Notes: generated from the sequence alone by a model not told the origin. A stretch of 64,000 nucleotides of DNA from Allopontixanthobacter confluentis (GCF_009827615.1 NZ_WTYU01000001.1:703001-767000); one strand, 5' to 3'; positions 51,698-61,860 are shown, counted from the stretch's first letter. Numbers and translations are program-made.

Positions 51698-53623
51698 ATG
51701 AGCCCTGCTGTTCCCCATGTAATCAGGCCGCCTGATGGTGCTGGTGGCGGCCATCACGCATCCACCACCAAACTGGCGGTGGGCGCGATTGGCATTGTGT
51801 TTGGCGACATCGGCACCAGCCCTCTTTATGCATTTCGTGAAACCTTCGTCGGGCCGCATCCGCTGGCGCTCGATACACTGCATGTGTTCGGCGTTGTCAG
51901 CCTGATTTTCTGGTCAATGACGCTGGTGGTGTCGCTGCAATATGTGACCATCCTGATGCGCGCCGATAATAAGGGGCAGGGCGGCAGCCTGGCGCTTGTC
52001 GCGTTGATTTCCAGCAAGATTGGCAAGACCAAATATGGCTGGATCACCGTGCTGCTGGGCGTTTTTGCGACCTCGCTATTCTATGGCGACAGCATGATTA
52101 CGCCTGCAATTTCGGTGCTTTCGGCGGTGGAAGGCCTGACCGTGGTGCAAGCCAGCCTGTCCAAATATGTCATACCCATTGCGCTGGTGCTGCTGGTGGC
52201 ATTGTTCATGCTGCAAAAACGCGGAACGGCCAAGATTGGCGCGCTGTTTGCGCCAGTGATGATCGTCTATTTTACGGTGATTGCATTTCTGGGCCTGATC
52301 CAGATCTTCAATAATCCGCAGATACTATATGCTCTCAACCCCTGGTATGCCCTCCAGTTCTTCCTGACAGACGGAACGCTGGCGTTTCTGGCGCTGGGTT
52401 CGGTGGTGCTGGCTGTTACCGGGTCAGAAGCGTTATATTCCGATATGGGCCATTTCGGCAGAGGACCGCTGCGCCTTTCCTGGTTCGGGTTTGTCATGCC
52501 ATGCCTGCTGCTGAATTATTTCGGGCAGGGCGCGATGATTGTCGGGCTGGATGATGCTGCCGCTGCTCAGGCCATCGAAAGCCCGTTCTATTTTCTTGCG
52601 CCTGAAATGTGGCGTCTCCCGCTGGTGATCCTTGCTACTTTCGCCACCTTCATCGCCAGTCAGGCGGTTATTTCGGGCGCATTCTCGATCACCCAGCAGG
52701 CGATGCAGCTCGGCTTCATCCCCCGCCTTTCCATCCGCCACACCAGCGAAACCGAAGCGGGCCAGATTTACATTCCCAGCATCAACTGGGCGTTGATGGT
52801 CGCTGTCATCGTGCTGGTACTGACGTTCCAGAACAGTTCCAGCCTGGCATCGGCCTATGGCATTGCGGTAACCGGCGCTGTCACCATTGATACGCTGCTT
52901 ATGGCTGTGCTGCTGATGACGGTGTGGAAATGGAAATGGTGGTATGCGGTGCCGGTCGTGGTGGTGTTCCTGATCGTCGATGGCGCCTTCTTTGCTGCCA
53001 ATCTGACCAAGGTTGCCGATGGCGGCTGGTTCCCGCTGTTAATCGGCGCGGTGGCGTTCACCCTGCTGACGACCTGGGCCCGGGGCCGCAAACTGATGCG
53101 GGAGCGGATGACGGAAGTGGCCCTGCCGATCGAAATTTTCGCCAAATCTGCCAATAACAGTGCGGTGCGCGTGTCCGGCACGGCCATCTTCATGGCATCC
53201 AGCACCGGCGGCGTGCCATCGGCGCTGCTGCATAATATCAAGCATAACAAGGTGCTGCACGAAAGGGTCGTCATCCTGACCGTGCAGATCGCCGAAATTC
53301 CCTATGTCGATCCTGAGTGCCGGTTCGAAATTCACCCCTTGGGTGACGGGTTCTTCCGCGCCATCATCCATTATGGTTTCATGGAAGAAACCGATGTGCC
53401 GGCAGCGCTGACGCAGATGGACATGTGCGGCGGCAAATTCGACATGATGCAGACCAGCTTCTTCCTGTCACGCCAGACGCTGCTGCCGTCAGAAAAGCCG
53501 GGAATGCCGATCTGGCGGGAAAAGATTTTTGCCTGGATGCTGCGCAATGCCGCGACAGCGATGGAGTTTTTCCGCTTGCCCACCAACCGTGTGGTGGAGT
53601 TGGGCAGCCAGGTTAAAATCTGA
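51698..53623 (+). CDS. kup: KUP family potassium uptake transporter
   Basis: A protein of about 641 residues. [20 protein letters not shown] near 29-48 is the KUP signature, followed by 12 membrane segments and a C-terminal cytoplasmic domain (about 450-641). It imports K+ with protons. The start is uncertain: ATG 51698 fits family length, while TTG 51632 and GTG 51650 are in frame; none has a clear Shine-Dalgarno. Confidence 0.93.
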   Translation: MSPAVPHVIRPPDGAGGGHHASTTKLAVGAIGIVFGDIGTSPLYAFRETFVGPHPLALDTLHVFGVVSLIFWSMTLVVSLQYVTILMRADNKGQGGSLALVALISSKIGKTKYGWITVLLGVFATSLFYGDSMITPAISVLSAVEGLTVVQASLSKYVIPIALVLLVALFMLQKRGTAKIGALFAPVMIVYFTVIAFLGLIQIFNNPQILYALNPWYALQFFLTDGTLAFLALGSVVLAVTGSEALYSDMGHFGRGPLRLSWFGFVMPCLLLNYFGQGAMIVGLDDAAAAQAIESPFYFLAPEMWRLPLVILATFATFIASQAVISGAFSITQQAMQLGFIPRLSIRHTSETEAGQIYIPSINWALMVAVIVLVLTFQNSSSLASAYGIAVTGAVTIDTLLMAVLLMTVWKWKWWYAVPVVVVFLIVDGAFFAANLTKVADGGWFPLLIGAVAFTLLTTWARGRKLMRERMTEVALPIEIFAKSANNSAVRVSGTAIFMASSTGGVPSALLHNIKHNKVLHERVVILTVQIAEIPYVDPECRFEIHPLGDGFFRAIIHYGFMEETDVPAALTQMDMCGGKFDMMQTSFFLSRQTLLPSEKPGMPIWREKIFAWMLRNAATAMEFFRLPTNRVVELGSQVKI

Positions 53624-53691
53624 CGGGTGCGGGGCGCTGCTTCATGGAAGCGGCGGCTGATTTGATCTGAAGCTCCCGCCGCCGCCCTGCT

Positions 53692-54363
53692 TTAAGCAGT
53701 GGGAGGCGGCGTGGTTTCTTCTTCTTCCAGGCCTTCGATACCCAGCCCATGTTTCAGCAGCATGGGTATCTGGGAGAAGGTAAACAGGAAGGTCAGCGGC
53801 ATGAAGACCCAGATCTTGGCCCAAAGCCAGGTGTCGAAATTGCCATTTTCAAGATTATAGAAATAGCGCAGGCCTTCGTTGAGCGCGGCCAGCATCAGGA
53901 AGAAAATTCCCCAATTGCGTGACAGTTTCAACCAGCCCGCATCATCCAGCCCTTCGAAAGCTGCTTCCAGCAATACTTTGAGCAGGGCATTTCCGCGCAT
54001 CCACCCGACAATCAGCGCGATGCCGAAGCCGATATAGATGACGGTAGGTTTGATTTGGATCAGGTCAGGATCGCGGAAATAGATTGTCAGGCTGCCAAAC
54101 CCCACGATGAGGGCGGTGGACAGCCAAAGCATTGGCGAAACCTTGCCAAAGCGCCATTTTGAAAATGCGAGCGCCACAACCGCTGCGATCATGAAAGTCA
54201 GTGTGCCGCGGACAATGGCGCCGATTTCAGCGGCGATTTCGGGTTCTGCGGGCGCATAATATTTATACACGCCCAGAAATGCGACCAGCGGCCCATAATC
54301 GACCAGCACGTTCAGCCAGCCGGATTTGTGCTTTTTTGCAGGAACTGCGGATTGTTCGGTCAT
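53692..54363 (-). CDS. Inner membrane septation protein A (YciB/IspZ)
   Basis: A 223-residue protein of about six membrane segments: VLVDYGPLVAFLGVYKY near 19-35, KPTVIYIGFGIALIVG, LSRNWGIFFLMLAALNEGLRYF near 145-166. YciB links division and envelope machinery. It begins in a TGATG overlap with the ftsY stop, so it is translationally coupled to it. It converges on kup with no clear terminator in the 68-base gap. Confidence 0.92.
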   Translation of the reverse strand: MTEQSAVPAKKHKSGWLNVLVDYGPLVAFLGVYKYYAPAEPEIAAEIGAIVRGTLTFMIAAVVALAFSKWRFGKVSPMLWLSTALIVGFGSLTIYFRDPDLIQIKPTVIYIGFGIALIVGWMRGNALLKVLLEAAFEGLDDAGWLKLSRNWGIFFLMLAALNEGLRYFYNLENGNFDTWLWAKIWVFMPLTFLFTFSQIPMLLKHGLGIEGLEEEETTPPPTA

Positions 54364-55286
54364 CAGGCAACCCCTGCAATAACGCGCGCCACAAGATCAG
54401 GATCGAACGGCCGCAAATCGTCTATCTTTTCGCCCACGCCAATTGCGTGAATGGGCAGGCCGAACTGTTCTGCTGCTGCCACCAGGACGCCGCCGCGTGC
54501 GGTGCCGTCCAGCTTGGTCATGATCAGGCCCGTAACACCTGCAACCTGTCTGAAAGTTTCGATTTGGGACAGCGCGTTCTGGCCATTGGTCGCATCCAGC
54601 ACCAACACCACATCATGCGGCGCTTCCGGATTAAGCCGGCCAAGAACGCGGCGGATTTTCTCCAGTTCTTCCATCAGTTCCCGCTTGTTCTGCAAGCGGC
54701 CTGCGGTGTCCACGATCAGGGCGTCAATGCCCTGCTGCGTCGCTGCCTTGACCCCGTCAAACACCACGCTGGCTGGGTCGCCGCCTTCGGGCCCGCGCAC
54801 CAGCGGCACATTTATGCGGTCTGCCCAGGTGGCCAATTGGCCGATAGCGGCCGCGCGGAATGTATCACCGGCCGCCAGCATCACGCTGTAATCATCTTCC
54901 TGAAACAGATGCGCCAGTTTTGCGATGGTAGTGGTTTTGCCGCTGCCGTTGACGCCAATCACCAGGATAACCTGCGGGCGGGGAAAAGCGGTGATCTCGA
55001 GCGGCTTTGCCACTGGCCTGAGGATGGCGGCAATTTCCTCCGCCACAGCTTCTTTAAGCTCGCGCTCTGTAATATTCAGGCCGAACCGCTTGTCAGACAG
55101 GCGCGTGCGGATGCGCGCGGCGGCGGCCGGGCCCAGATCGGAAACGATCAGTGCGTCTTCGACATTGTCCAGCGTGGCATCATCCAGCCGGGCGGTGCCG
55201 ACAACGCCGGAAAGGTTGGAAGACAGACGCTCTGACGTCTTGCGGAAACCGCCGAAGACCCGGTCGGCCCAGCTCGTGTCGCTCAT
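54363..55286 (-). CDS. ftsY: Signal recognition particle receptor FtsY
   Basis: A 307-residue SRP GTPase: N domain (1-95), G1 GVNGSGKTTTIAKL at 111-124, DTAGR near 197-201, TKLDGTARGG near 256-265. It lacks the long acidic A domain of E. coli FtsY, the usual alphaproteobacterial form. It binds Ffh and the 4.5S RNA encoded at 12066. Its ATG overlaps the mtaB stop (ATGA). Confidence 0.96.
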   Translation of the reverse strand: MSDTSWADRVFGGFRKTSERLSSNLSGVVGTARLDDATLDNVEDALIVSDLGPAAAARIRTRLSDKRFGLNITERELKEAVAEEIAAILRPVAKPLEITAFPRPQVILVIGVNGSGKTTTIAKLAHLFQEDDYSVMLAAGDTFRAAAIGQLATWADRINVPLVRGPEGGDPASVVFDGVKAATQQGIDALIVDTAGRLQNKRELMEELEKIRRVLGRLNPEAPHDVVLVLDATNGQNALSQIETFRQVAGVTGLIMTKLDGTARGGVLVAAAEQFGLPIHAIGVGEKIDDLRPFDPDLVARVIAGVA

Positions 55287-56467
55287 GTAAGCAGGCCCTT
55301 TTCATGTCCAGTAGGCGTAATGGTGAGGATGCTGCCGGCTGGCACACCGTCGGGCACTGCCACGCGCGCAAAATCCGGCGAATAGCCAGTGCCGTCTTTC
55401 TCGGCCAGAATTTCAAGCGGAGTGCCGACAAGCCCGTCCAGCCAGTTACCCCTGACGCGGGCAACTTCGGCGCGCAATTGCGCGGCACGCTGACGGATTA
55501 TGGGCCGTTCAATCTGCGGCATCCGGGCCGCTGGCGTCTTGGGGCGGGGCGAATAGGGGAAAATGTGCCCATGCACGATGGACAGTTCTTCGATGATGGA
55601 AAAATTGGCCGCGTGCATGGCGTCTGTTTCGGTGGGGAAACCGGCCATCAGGTCTGCGCCCAGGGCCAGATCAGGCCGCGCGCTGCGCAATCGGGTGACC
55701 AGTTTTACCGCATCAGCCCGCAAATGGCGGCGTTTCATCCGTTTCAGGATCATGTCATCGCCATGTTGCAAGGACAAATGCAGATGCGGCATCACCCGCG
55801 TTTCAGTGATGAACAGCTCGGCCAGCAGGGGGTCAATTTCCACCCCGTCCAGCGATGACATGCGCAGCCGTTTCAACTGCGGAAATTCTTGCAGGATCGC
55901 TGCCACCAGCGTGCCCAATGCAGGGGCGCCGGGCAGATCATGCCCCCATGATGTGACGTCGACCCCGGTCAGCACAATTTCTGGCGCACCGCGGTCCATA
56001 AAGCGCGAAATCTCGCCCAGCACCTGCGCGATCGACAGGGAGCGGCTGGGTCCGCGCCCCTGCGGAATGACGCAGAATGTGCAGGCATGGTCGCAGCCAT
56101 TCTGGACCGCGACAAATGCGCGCGTATGTCCGGACAGGACCGGCGGCGCACTGGCCGGCACATTCCATGCCCGCGTGTCCAGCTTGCGCGTGTTGGGGAT
56201 GATGCCGTCCACTTCGGGCATGGCAGACAGGGCTTCGCGTTCGATATCGGCAGCGCAGCCTGTCACCAGCAAGCGCGCTTCGGGCCGTTCCTTGCGGGCA
56301 CGGCGAATGGCCTGGCGCGTCTGGCGGACAGCTTCTGACGTGACCGCGCAGCTATTGACGACGATGACGTTGCTTTCGCCGCCAAGCATGGCGCGGATCT
56401 GTTCGCTTTCGGAAAGGTTGAGCCGGCAGCCAAGCGAAATGACCTGCGGCGCATCGGGCCGGGGCAT
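55283..56467 (-). CDS. mtaB: tRNA t6A37 methylthiotransferase MtaB
   Basis: A 394-residue radical SAM enzyme. The first cluster uses C125-x3-C129-x2-C132 (GCDHACTFC); the second uses C14, C40 and C71. A C-terminal TRAM-like region follows. Length and lack of extra domains fit MtaB, which makes ms2t6A in tRNAs, rather than MiaB or RimO. ATG 56467 overlaps the dapF stop (TGATG). Confidence 0.92.
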   Translation of the reverse strand: MPRPDAPQVISLGCRLNLSESEQIRAMLGGESNVIVVNSCAVTSEAVRQTRQAIRRARKERPEARLLVTGCAADIEREALSAMPEVDGIIPNTRKLDTRAWNVPASAPPVLSGHTRAFVAVQNGCDHACTFCVIPQGRGPSRSLSIAQVLGEISRFMDRGAPEIVLTGVDVTSWGHDLPGAPALGTLVAAILQEFPQLKRLRMSSLDGVEIDPLLAELFITETRVMPHLHLSLQHGDDMILKRMKRRHLRADAVKLVTRLRSARPDLALGADLMAGFPTETDAMHAANFSIIEELSIVHGHIFPYSPRPKTPAARMPQIERPIIRQRAAQLRAEVARVRGNWLDGLVGTPLEILAEKDGTGYSPDFARVAVPDGVPAGSILTITPTGHEKGLLT

Positions 56468-57276
56468 CACGCGTAATCACCCCAGTCAAAAGTGCCGCGA
56501 AACGATTCGGTGGCAGGTCCGGTCATGATGATATGGCCGTGTTCGTCCCATTCGATGGTCAGCGTGCCGCCGGGCAGCGTGACTTCCACTTCGCGTTCCA
56601 CCATCCCGCGGCGCATGGCGGCAATGGCCGTGGCGCAGGCACCAGTGCCGCAGGCGCGAGTGATGCCGGCACCGCGTTCCCACACCCGCAGCCGGATCGA
56701 ATTCCGATCGTTAACGGTGGCGACATTCACGTTGATACGTTCGGGAAACAGCGCATCATGCTCGATCTGCGGGCCGAGATTTTCCAGCGGTACAGCATCG
56801 CAATTGTCAGTGAAGAAAATGACATGCGGATTGCCCACATTGACCGCGCTTGGCTGGTCCAGCCCATCCCAGCCGACCGGCATGGCCAGCGTATCCATGG
56901 CATAGGCCAGCGGGATCTGGTCCCATTCGAAATGCGGCGTGCCCATGTCTATTCGCGCGCCGTGACCCACAGGTTCGACATGGATGATGCCGCCGCTGGT
57001 TTCGACCATGGCTTCTGCCCCGTGCAGCAGGGCGACCGCACGCGAGGCATTGCCGCATGCTTCCACTTCGCCGCCATCTGCATTGAATATCCGCATGGCA
57101 AAATCTGCCCGGGTCGAAGTTTCCAGCACGATCAGCTGGTCACAGCCGATCCCGGTATGGCGATCAGACAGGGCGGCCACCACTGCACTGCCAATGGGCG
57201 GCAATGTGGCATTGCGGCCATCAAGCACAATGAAGTCATTGCCGAGGCCGTGCATCTTGGTGAAGGGGACACGCAT
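56467..57276 (-). CDS. dapF: Diaminopimelate epimerase
   Basis: A protein of about 269 residues with catalytic C74 (EACGNASRA) and C209 (TRACGTGACATA), and the family start FTKMHGLGNDF. It converts LL- to meso-diaminopimelate for lysine and peptidoglycan. The start at 57276 follows family alignment; ATG 57288 is in frame. It heads the coupled dapF-mtaB-ftsY-yciB operon. Confidence 0.95.
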   Translation of the reverse strand: MRVPFTKMHGLGNDFIVLDGRNATLPPIGSAVVAALSDRHTGIGCDQLIVLETSTRADFAMRIFNADGGEVEACGNASRAVALLHGAEAMVETSGGIIHVEPVGHGARIDMGTPHFEWDQIPLAYAMDTLAMPVGWDGLDQPSAVNVGNPHVIFFTDNCDAVPLENLGPQIEHDALFPERINVNVATVNDRNSIRLRVWERGAGITRACGTGACATAIAAMRRGMVEREVEVTLPGGTLTIEWDEHGHIIMTGPATESFRGTFDWGDYA

Positions 57277-57328
57277 GGTCTGGCGCATCTATGCGTCCCG
57301 GGGCTGAACGTCCAGTGGCGGCGGAACC

Positions 57329-59008
57329 TTAGCGGGCCTGCCTCGCCGTAAGGTCGCCTTGGGCAGAGGCATTGCTGGCCGCGGATTTCGGCGTTTCATA
57401 CGATGCATCCGTGCCTGCCAGCCTGTTGAGCGCGGTCAGCCGCTGCTGCACCTGCGCTGACGTTTCGGGTTGGCCGTAATGGTATCCCTGCCCCTTCAAT
57501 GGTCCCATTTCCCGCAGCAATTCCAGAATATGCGCGTCTTCGATGCCTTCTGCCGTGATGGGCAACCGCAAGCCATCGCCCAGGGAGACGATGGCATTGA
57601 TAAGCTGCGATCCGGCTTCGGGTGATTCTGCGGACAGCGAGCCGACAAAGCTGCGATCGATTTTCAGCCGGTCAAACGGCAATGTCTTGAGCTGTGACAG
57701 GCTGGCATATCCGGTGCCAAAATCATCCAGGCTGATCTGCACGCCCTGATTACGCAGGCTGGTAATCATGGTTCGCACCAAAGCGATATTTTCGTGGAGG
57801 CAGCTTTCGGTGATTTCTATTTCAAGCCGTTGCGGGGGGAAATTATGCTTCACAAGCTGCTTCAGCAGTTTCTGTGCAAACCACTGGTCGCGCAGCTGCA
57901 CTGGTGAAATATTCACCGACAGGGTAATTGACGGGTCCCATTGTTTGGCATCTTCCAGCGCGATGTCGATCAGCTGTTCGGACAATGTGCAGATGATGCC
58001 CATATCTTCGGCCACTGGGATGAAAATGTCCGGCTTAACCAGCCCAAGCTGCGGCGAATTCCACCGTGCCAGCATTTCAAAACCGACCAGTTCACCGGTA
58101 TCAAGATCGATCTGCTGTTCATAATAGGGCACAAATTCGCCCTGCTGAACACCGCGGCGGATGCCCGTTTCCAGTTCGTTGCGGAAACGCAGCTCGTTTT
58201 CCATCGAGCGTTCGAACCAGAAATGACGGTTCTTGCCCTGTTTCTTGGCGTGATACATGGCGATATCGGCATGATGCATCAGCGCTTGAGCATCCGTGGC
58301 GCCAGCACTCTGTGACGCTTGATTCACGCTGGATGAAATGCCGACCGACACAGTAATGGTGATTTCATGATCGCCAATAATGATGGGCCGCGATGCTTCG
58401 GTGATCAGCCGTTCGGCAACCACATCGATACGATCATGGAAGTTTTCGGCATAACTGACGACAGCGGCAAATTCATCTCCGCCCAGCCGCGCCAGAAGGC
58501 TGCCTTTGGGAAGAACAGCGGCAATCCGGTCGGCAGTCGCTTTCAGCACCTGATCGCCGATCTGGTGGCCGTTGAAGTCGTTGACCTGCTTGAAATTATC
58601 GAGATCGACCATCAGAAACGCCGTTGATGTCTGACCGAGGATGGATTGGGCCAGCATGGCATCTGTTTCAGTGGTGATACTGCGCCGGTTCAGGCAATTT
58701 GTCAGCGTGTCGGTTTCAGCCAGCATTCGGGCTGTTTCTTCCGCCAGCCGCCGCTGTTCCAGTTCTGCCAGCAATTCACGGTAACGGCGCCAGCCAAAAA
58801 TGATCAGCGCGATATTTAGCAGCAAGGCATTGGTCAGCATGGCATCCGGGCCAGGGCCATTGCCCAGCCAGCTGCGCACTATTTGCGGCAGAACGCCACT
58901 GCCCGTGCCGACAAACATGAGAACAGCAGCCACCGCAATACCCAGGGCCACGACATCCTTGCCCGCACCAGTGCGTGATTTTTCTTCAATCAAAGTGCGT
59001 TTGCCCAT
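57329..59008 (-). CDS. Membrane GGDEF-EAL bifunctional cyclic-di-GMP protein
   Basis: A protein of about 559 residues: two N-terminal membrane segments, a short coiled coil (RELLAELEQRRLAEETARML), GGDEF domain with intact LGGDEF, then an EAL domain. The inhibitory RxxD I-site is absent. EAL reads EML, but all metal and catalytic residues look present (N in VNISP, E in EITES, DDFGTGYASL, K in LKIDRSF, E in TAEGIED, Q in QGYHYG), so phosphodiesterase activity is likely. Starts ATG 59008; TTG 59041 is in frame. Confidence 0.92.
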   Translation of the reverse strand: MGKRTLIEEKSRTGAGKDVVALGIAVAAVLMFVGTGSGVLPQIVRSWLGNGPGPDAMLTNALLLNIALIIFGWRRYRELLAELEQRRLAEETARMLAETDTLTNCLNRRSITTETDAMLAQSILGQTSTAFLMVDLDNFKQVNDFNGHQIGDQVLKATADRIAAVLPKGSLLARLGGDEFAAVVSYAENFHDRIDVVAERLITEASRPIIIGDHEITITVSVGISSSVNQASQSAGATDAQALMHHADIAMYHAKKQGKNRHFWFERSMENELRFRNELETGIRRGVQQGEFVPYYEQQIDLDTGELVGFEMLARWNSPQLGLVKPDIFIPVAEDMGIICTLSEQLIDIALEDAKQWDPSITLSVNISPVQLRDQWFAQKLLKQLVKHNFPPQRLEIEITESCLHENIALVRTMITSLRNQGVQISLDDFGTGYASLSQLKTLPFDRLKIDRSFVGSLSAESPEAGSQLINAIVSLGDGLRLPITAEGIEDAHILELLREMGPLKGQGYHYGQPETSAQVQQRLTALNRLAGTDASYETPKSAASNASAQGDLTARQAR

Positions 59009-59213
59009 TGCTTGCCGCGCCAAAACCGGCTGCGCCCCCAATTTTTCAACGCTGTATTAATGCAATATTCTCCTGAAGATCAGGTTAATTCACTAATCGT
59101 GGCCATTTGCTGATCCTGTTGTTGATCCGCTTGGCGTTCCGGAGGTGAGGCGGTGGATAAACGGCCGCGTGCGCGCTATGCCGCGCGCCTGTCGAGATTA
59201 TTGGAGTGTATGA

Positions 59214-59624
59214 ATGCCGCGGTATTGGCTGATGAAATCGGAACCGAATGTTTATAGCTGGGACGATCTTGTGAAAGAAGGTGAGGGCACGTGGGACGGC
59301 GTCCGCAATCACCGCGCCAAGAACAATCTGATGGCGATGGAAGTGGGCGACCAGGTCTTTTTCTACCACTCCAATATCGGCCTGGAGATCGTCGGCATTG
59401 CCGAAGTCAGCGAAGCGGGCATTACCGATCCGACCGACCCGGAGGGCAAATGGGCAGCAGTCCGCATCAAGCCGAAAGCCAAACTGCCCGCCACTGTGAC
59501 GTTGAAGCAGGCCAAGGCGGAACCGCGCCTGGCAGAGATGGAACTGGTGAAACTGATGCGCCTGTCGGTCAGCGAAGTGACGCCAGATGAATGGTCAATC
59601 GTATTGTCGATGGCTGGTGTTTGA
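59214..59624 (+). CDS. EVE domain-containing protein
   Basis: A 136-residue single-domain protein: YWLMKSEPNVYSWDDLVKEG near 4-23, WDGVRNHRAKNNLMAMEVGDQVFFYHSN near 27-54, GKWAAVRIKP near 78-87. EVE is a PUA-like fold that binds modified bases in DNA or RNA, related to eukaryotic THYN1. The partner nucleic acid is unknown. No restriction genes adjoin it, so a stand-alone role is likely. Confidence 0.9.
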   Translation: MPRYWLMKSEPNVYSWDDLVKEGEGTWDGVRNHRAKNNLMAMEVGDQVFFYHSNIGLEIVGIAEVSEAGITDPTDPEGKWAAVRIKPKAKLPATVTLKQAKAEPRLAEMELVKLMRLSVSEVTPDEWSIVLSMAGV

Positions 59625-59760
59625 AGACACACCGGAGCAGTTTGAGATCGGGGCAACAACGCCTTTCGCGGCCATTCGATCCGGCGCCATGCGGCAGGGC
59701 GTTGCCAAAACGCGACCATCTAAGATGTTGAAAAACTTTGCTAAAGTTTGGGCCAATTGG

Positions 59761-59786
59761 GGAACAAACACCGGTTGCTGTCCGTT
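59761..59786 (+). promoter_or_regulatory. EcfG general-stress promoter of csbD gene
   Basis: GGAAC (59761-59765), a 17-base spacer and CGTT (59783-59786) match the alphaproteobacterial EcfG consensus exactly. The CsbD gene starts about 60 bases downstream. CsbD is a stress protein, so the fit in function is good. Confidence 0.7.
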
Positions 59787-59847
59787 AAGCTATCATACGA
59801 ACCAGGAATGATCCTGAGTTTCCGACATAAACACAAAGGACACTGAC

Positions 59848-60030
59848 ATGGGTGAATTTACAGAAAAAGCCAAAGGCGCCGCTAACGAAGTTGCTGGCAA
59901 CACCAAGCAGGTCGTAGGCGATGCAACCAACAATGCTTCGCTCAAGAGCGAAGGCCATGCCCAGGAAACCAAGGGCGAAGCACAGAATTTGAAGGGTGAA
60001 GTCGAAGGAAAGCTTGGCAACAAGGTCTGA
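59848..60030 (+). CDS. CsbD family stress protein
   Basis: A 60-residue hydrophilic protein: GEFTEKAKGAANEVAGNTKQ near 2-21 and KGEAQNLKGEVEGKLGNK near 42-59. CsbD proteins are induced in general stress in many bacteria; their activity is unknown. AAAGGA is 7 bases before the ATG, an EcfG promoter lies upstream and a terminator downstream, so it is monocistronic. Confidence 0.92.
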   Translation: MGEFTEKAKGAANEVAGNTKQVVGDATNNASLKSEGHAQETKGEAQNLKGEVEGKLGNKV

Positions 60031-60058
60031 CCATTACTCGCCCTTAAAATAACGAAAC

Positions 60059-60087
60059 AGGCCGCCTTGAAAAAGGCGGCCTTTTTT
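60059..60087 (+). terminator. Intrinsic terminator after csbD gene
   Basis: AGGCCGCC (60059-60066) pairs perfectly with GGCGGCCT (60075-60082) and six T residues follow. Confidence 0.9.
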
Positions 60088-60188
60088 GTGTCTGCTGAAC
60101 ATCACGATGAAGAAACAGGCTTAATGTCCCGAAGTGTGACGGCGGCAATTAGGCAGGAGCGATTTGGTTACCAATTCGTTAATACCCC

Positions 60189-60383
60189 ATGATGCGTAGA
60201 TCACTGGTCCTCACCGATGAAACCGCCAGGCACCCTTTCCTGGCTTCCCTTCCGCCACATGTGCGCAATGGAATGGAACCTGTCTGCCGACGAACTGGCT
60301 GGGCAATATCCCGTGAAGACGTGCGCGCCTTTGCGGGCGCATATTTTTCCTGTCTCATAGCGGTGGCCATTTTTATCGCCTGA
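60189..60383 (+). CDS. Possible small protein with C-terminal membrane helix
   Basis: A 64-residue frame with a soluble, fairly conserved-looking part (HPFLASLPPHVRNGMEP) and a hydrophobic end (FAGAYFSCLIAVAIFIA). No family is recognised. There is no Shine-Dalgarno before the ATG, and the region lies between a terminator and a convergent gene, so it may be spurious. Confidence 0.4.
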   Translation: MMRRSLVLTDETARHPFLASLPPHVRNGMEPVCRRTGWAISREDVRAFAGAYFSCLIAVAIFIA

Positions 60384-60387
60384 CCGT

Positions 60388-60418
60388 TGGCGGTCCGGGG
60401 TGGCAAGTCGGGCCGCCA
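60388..60418. terminator. Hairpin between convergent small gene and transporter gene
   Basis: TGGCGG-T-CCG (60388-60397) pairs with CGG-G-CCGCCA (60409-60418). No long T run; likely a weak or bidirectional stop. Confidence 0.4.
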
Positions 60419-60427
60419 CAATGGCCG

Positions 60428-61738
60428 CTAAACTTTCAGCGCCTGCTGCTCTGCCAGAAACAGTTTGCGACCAAGCCAGGCAGAAACCAGACACATCGCC
60501 GCGCTCAACAGCAATTGGTCTGTCACCGATATGCCGGCAACGCTGAGGCTTACTGCCATGACCGAGCCGACAACCATTGCACCTGAATTGACGATATTAT
60601 TGGCAGCGATGGTTCTGGCAGTCTGCGATTTAGGCACGAAAGTCGTCAGGAACGCATAAAGCGGCACCACGAACATGCCGCCAGCCACCGCAATACCCAG
60701 AAGGCTGAGCAGCAAAGGCACTGCCAATGGCTGGCTGATAAATGTGCCGACATCCATCAGACCTTCGCCCGCATGGTAGCCCCACGCCCTGCAAACGATA
60801 TAAAATGCCACTACAAACAGCCCCATCACGATGACGGACACCGGCGAATAGCGGGCAGACACGCGCCCTTTCAGCAATGCGTTGATCGAGATGGAGCCAA
60901 TGGCGACACCGATCGAAAAAATCACCAGAAACAGGCTGGCGACTTCCTTGCTAGCCAACAGGACGTTCTTCGCCAGCGGAGGGAACTGGATGAACAGCAC
61001 AGCGCCAATGGTCCAGAAAAAGCTGATGGACATGATGGCCAGAAAAACGCGGTTGTCATGCATGGTGTTGCGCACCAGCACGACCGAGGAACGCAGCAGG
61101 TTCCAGTCGAGCGGTTCAGCCGCCACTTCGGGCGGGGCAGGCGGCACATGCCGGCCGGCGAGATAACCGACAACGGCGGTAAGGAAAACGCCCACTGCTG
61201 CCACTTCAATCGGGATCCAGCCTGCCAGAATGGTGCCCACCAGAATTGCGATATAGGTGCCCGCTTCGACCAGACCGGTGCCGGCCAGCACTTCGCCTTC
61301 ATGCAGATGCTGGGGCAGGATGGCATATTTGATCGGGCCGAAAAATGTCGAATGTACGCCCATTGCAAACAGTGCAGTCAGCATGAGGGGAATGGCGAAA
61401 CTTTCGGTCGCCATGCCGCGCCATGCCAGAAACAGTCCGGTGCCGCCCACAATCATGATGCCAATTTCGCAGGCTTTCACGATCCGGATGATCTTCGCTT
61501 TGTCGCGCATATCAGCCAGTTGTCCGGCCAGTGCCGACAGCAGAAAGAACGGCAGAATGAACAGCCCGGATGCAATCGCGCTGAACTGTGCTTCGGCTTC
61601 TTCCGAATTATAGATGCTGTAAACGACGAACAGCACCATCGCATTCTTGTAAAGATTGTCGTTGAATGCGCCGAGCAGCTGGGTGACAAACAGGGGCAGA
61701 AAGCGCCTGCTGCGTAAAAGATGCGTTGTTGTGGTCAT
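60428..61738 (-). CDS. MFS transporter, LplT (lysophospholipid)-like
   Basis: A 436-residue 12-segment MFS protein: FLPLFVTQLLGAFNDNLYKNA near 13-33 and FFGPIKYAILPQHL near 131-144 are characteristic of the LplT family, which flips lysophospholipids inward for reacylation. In many bacteria LplT is fused to or beside the acyltransferase Aas, which is absent here. Divergent from pgsA, another phospholipid gene. Confidence 0.85.
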   Translation of the reverse strand: MTTTTHLLRSRRFLPLFVTQLLGAFNDNLYKNAMVLFVVYSIYNSEEAEAQFSAIASGLFILPFFLLSALAGQLADMRDKAKIIRIVKACEIGIMIVGGTGLFLAWRGMATESFAIPLMLTALFAMGVHSTFFGPIKYAILPQHLHEGEVLAGTGLVEAGTYIAILVGTILAGWIPIEVAAVGVFLTAVVGYLAGRHVPPAPPEVAAEPLDWNLLRSSVVLVRNTMHDNRVFLAIMSISFFWTIGAVLFIQFPPLAKNVLLASKEVASLFLVIFSIGVAIGSISINALLKGRVSARYSPVSVIVMGLFVVAFYIVCRAWGYHAGEGLMDVGTFISQPLAVPLLLSLLGIAVAGGMFVVPLYAFLTTFVPKSQTARTIAANNIVNSGAMVVGSVMAVSLSVAGISVTDQLLLSAAMCLVSAWLGRKLFLAEQQALKV

Positions 61739-61860
61739 GCGTCCTTGCCAGCAACCCTTGGGACAGCCGCTCTATAGCAATACCTTTCGCGAACAAGGCC
61801 TAAGGCATTCGCGCATAGTGGGCTTTTGTGCAGCGGTAATGCGCGCTAAGGAAGGTGCCT

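Noticed and set aside
57329-59008. Degenerate EAL domain (EML) as an inactive phosphodiesterase
   Set aside because: The metal-binding Glu is kept and all other catalytic residues appear present, so inactivity is not supported.
59587-59811. A 74-codon frame overlapping the end of the EVE gene
   Set aside because: Out of frame with the EVE gene, no ribosome site, and it runs across the EcfG promoter.
60773-61717. A 314-codon plus-strand frame opposite the LplT-like transporter
   Set aside because: Highly His/Asp/Gln-rich antisense of a membrane protein gene; not protein-like.
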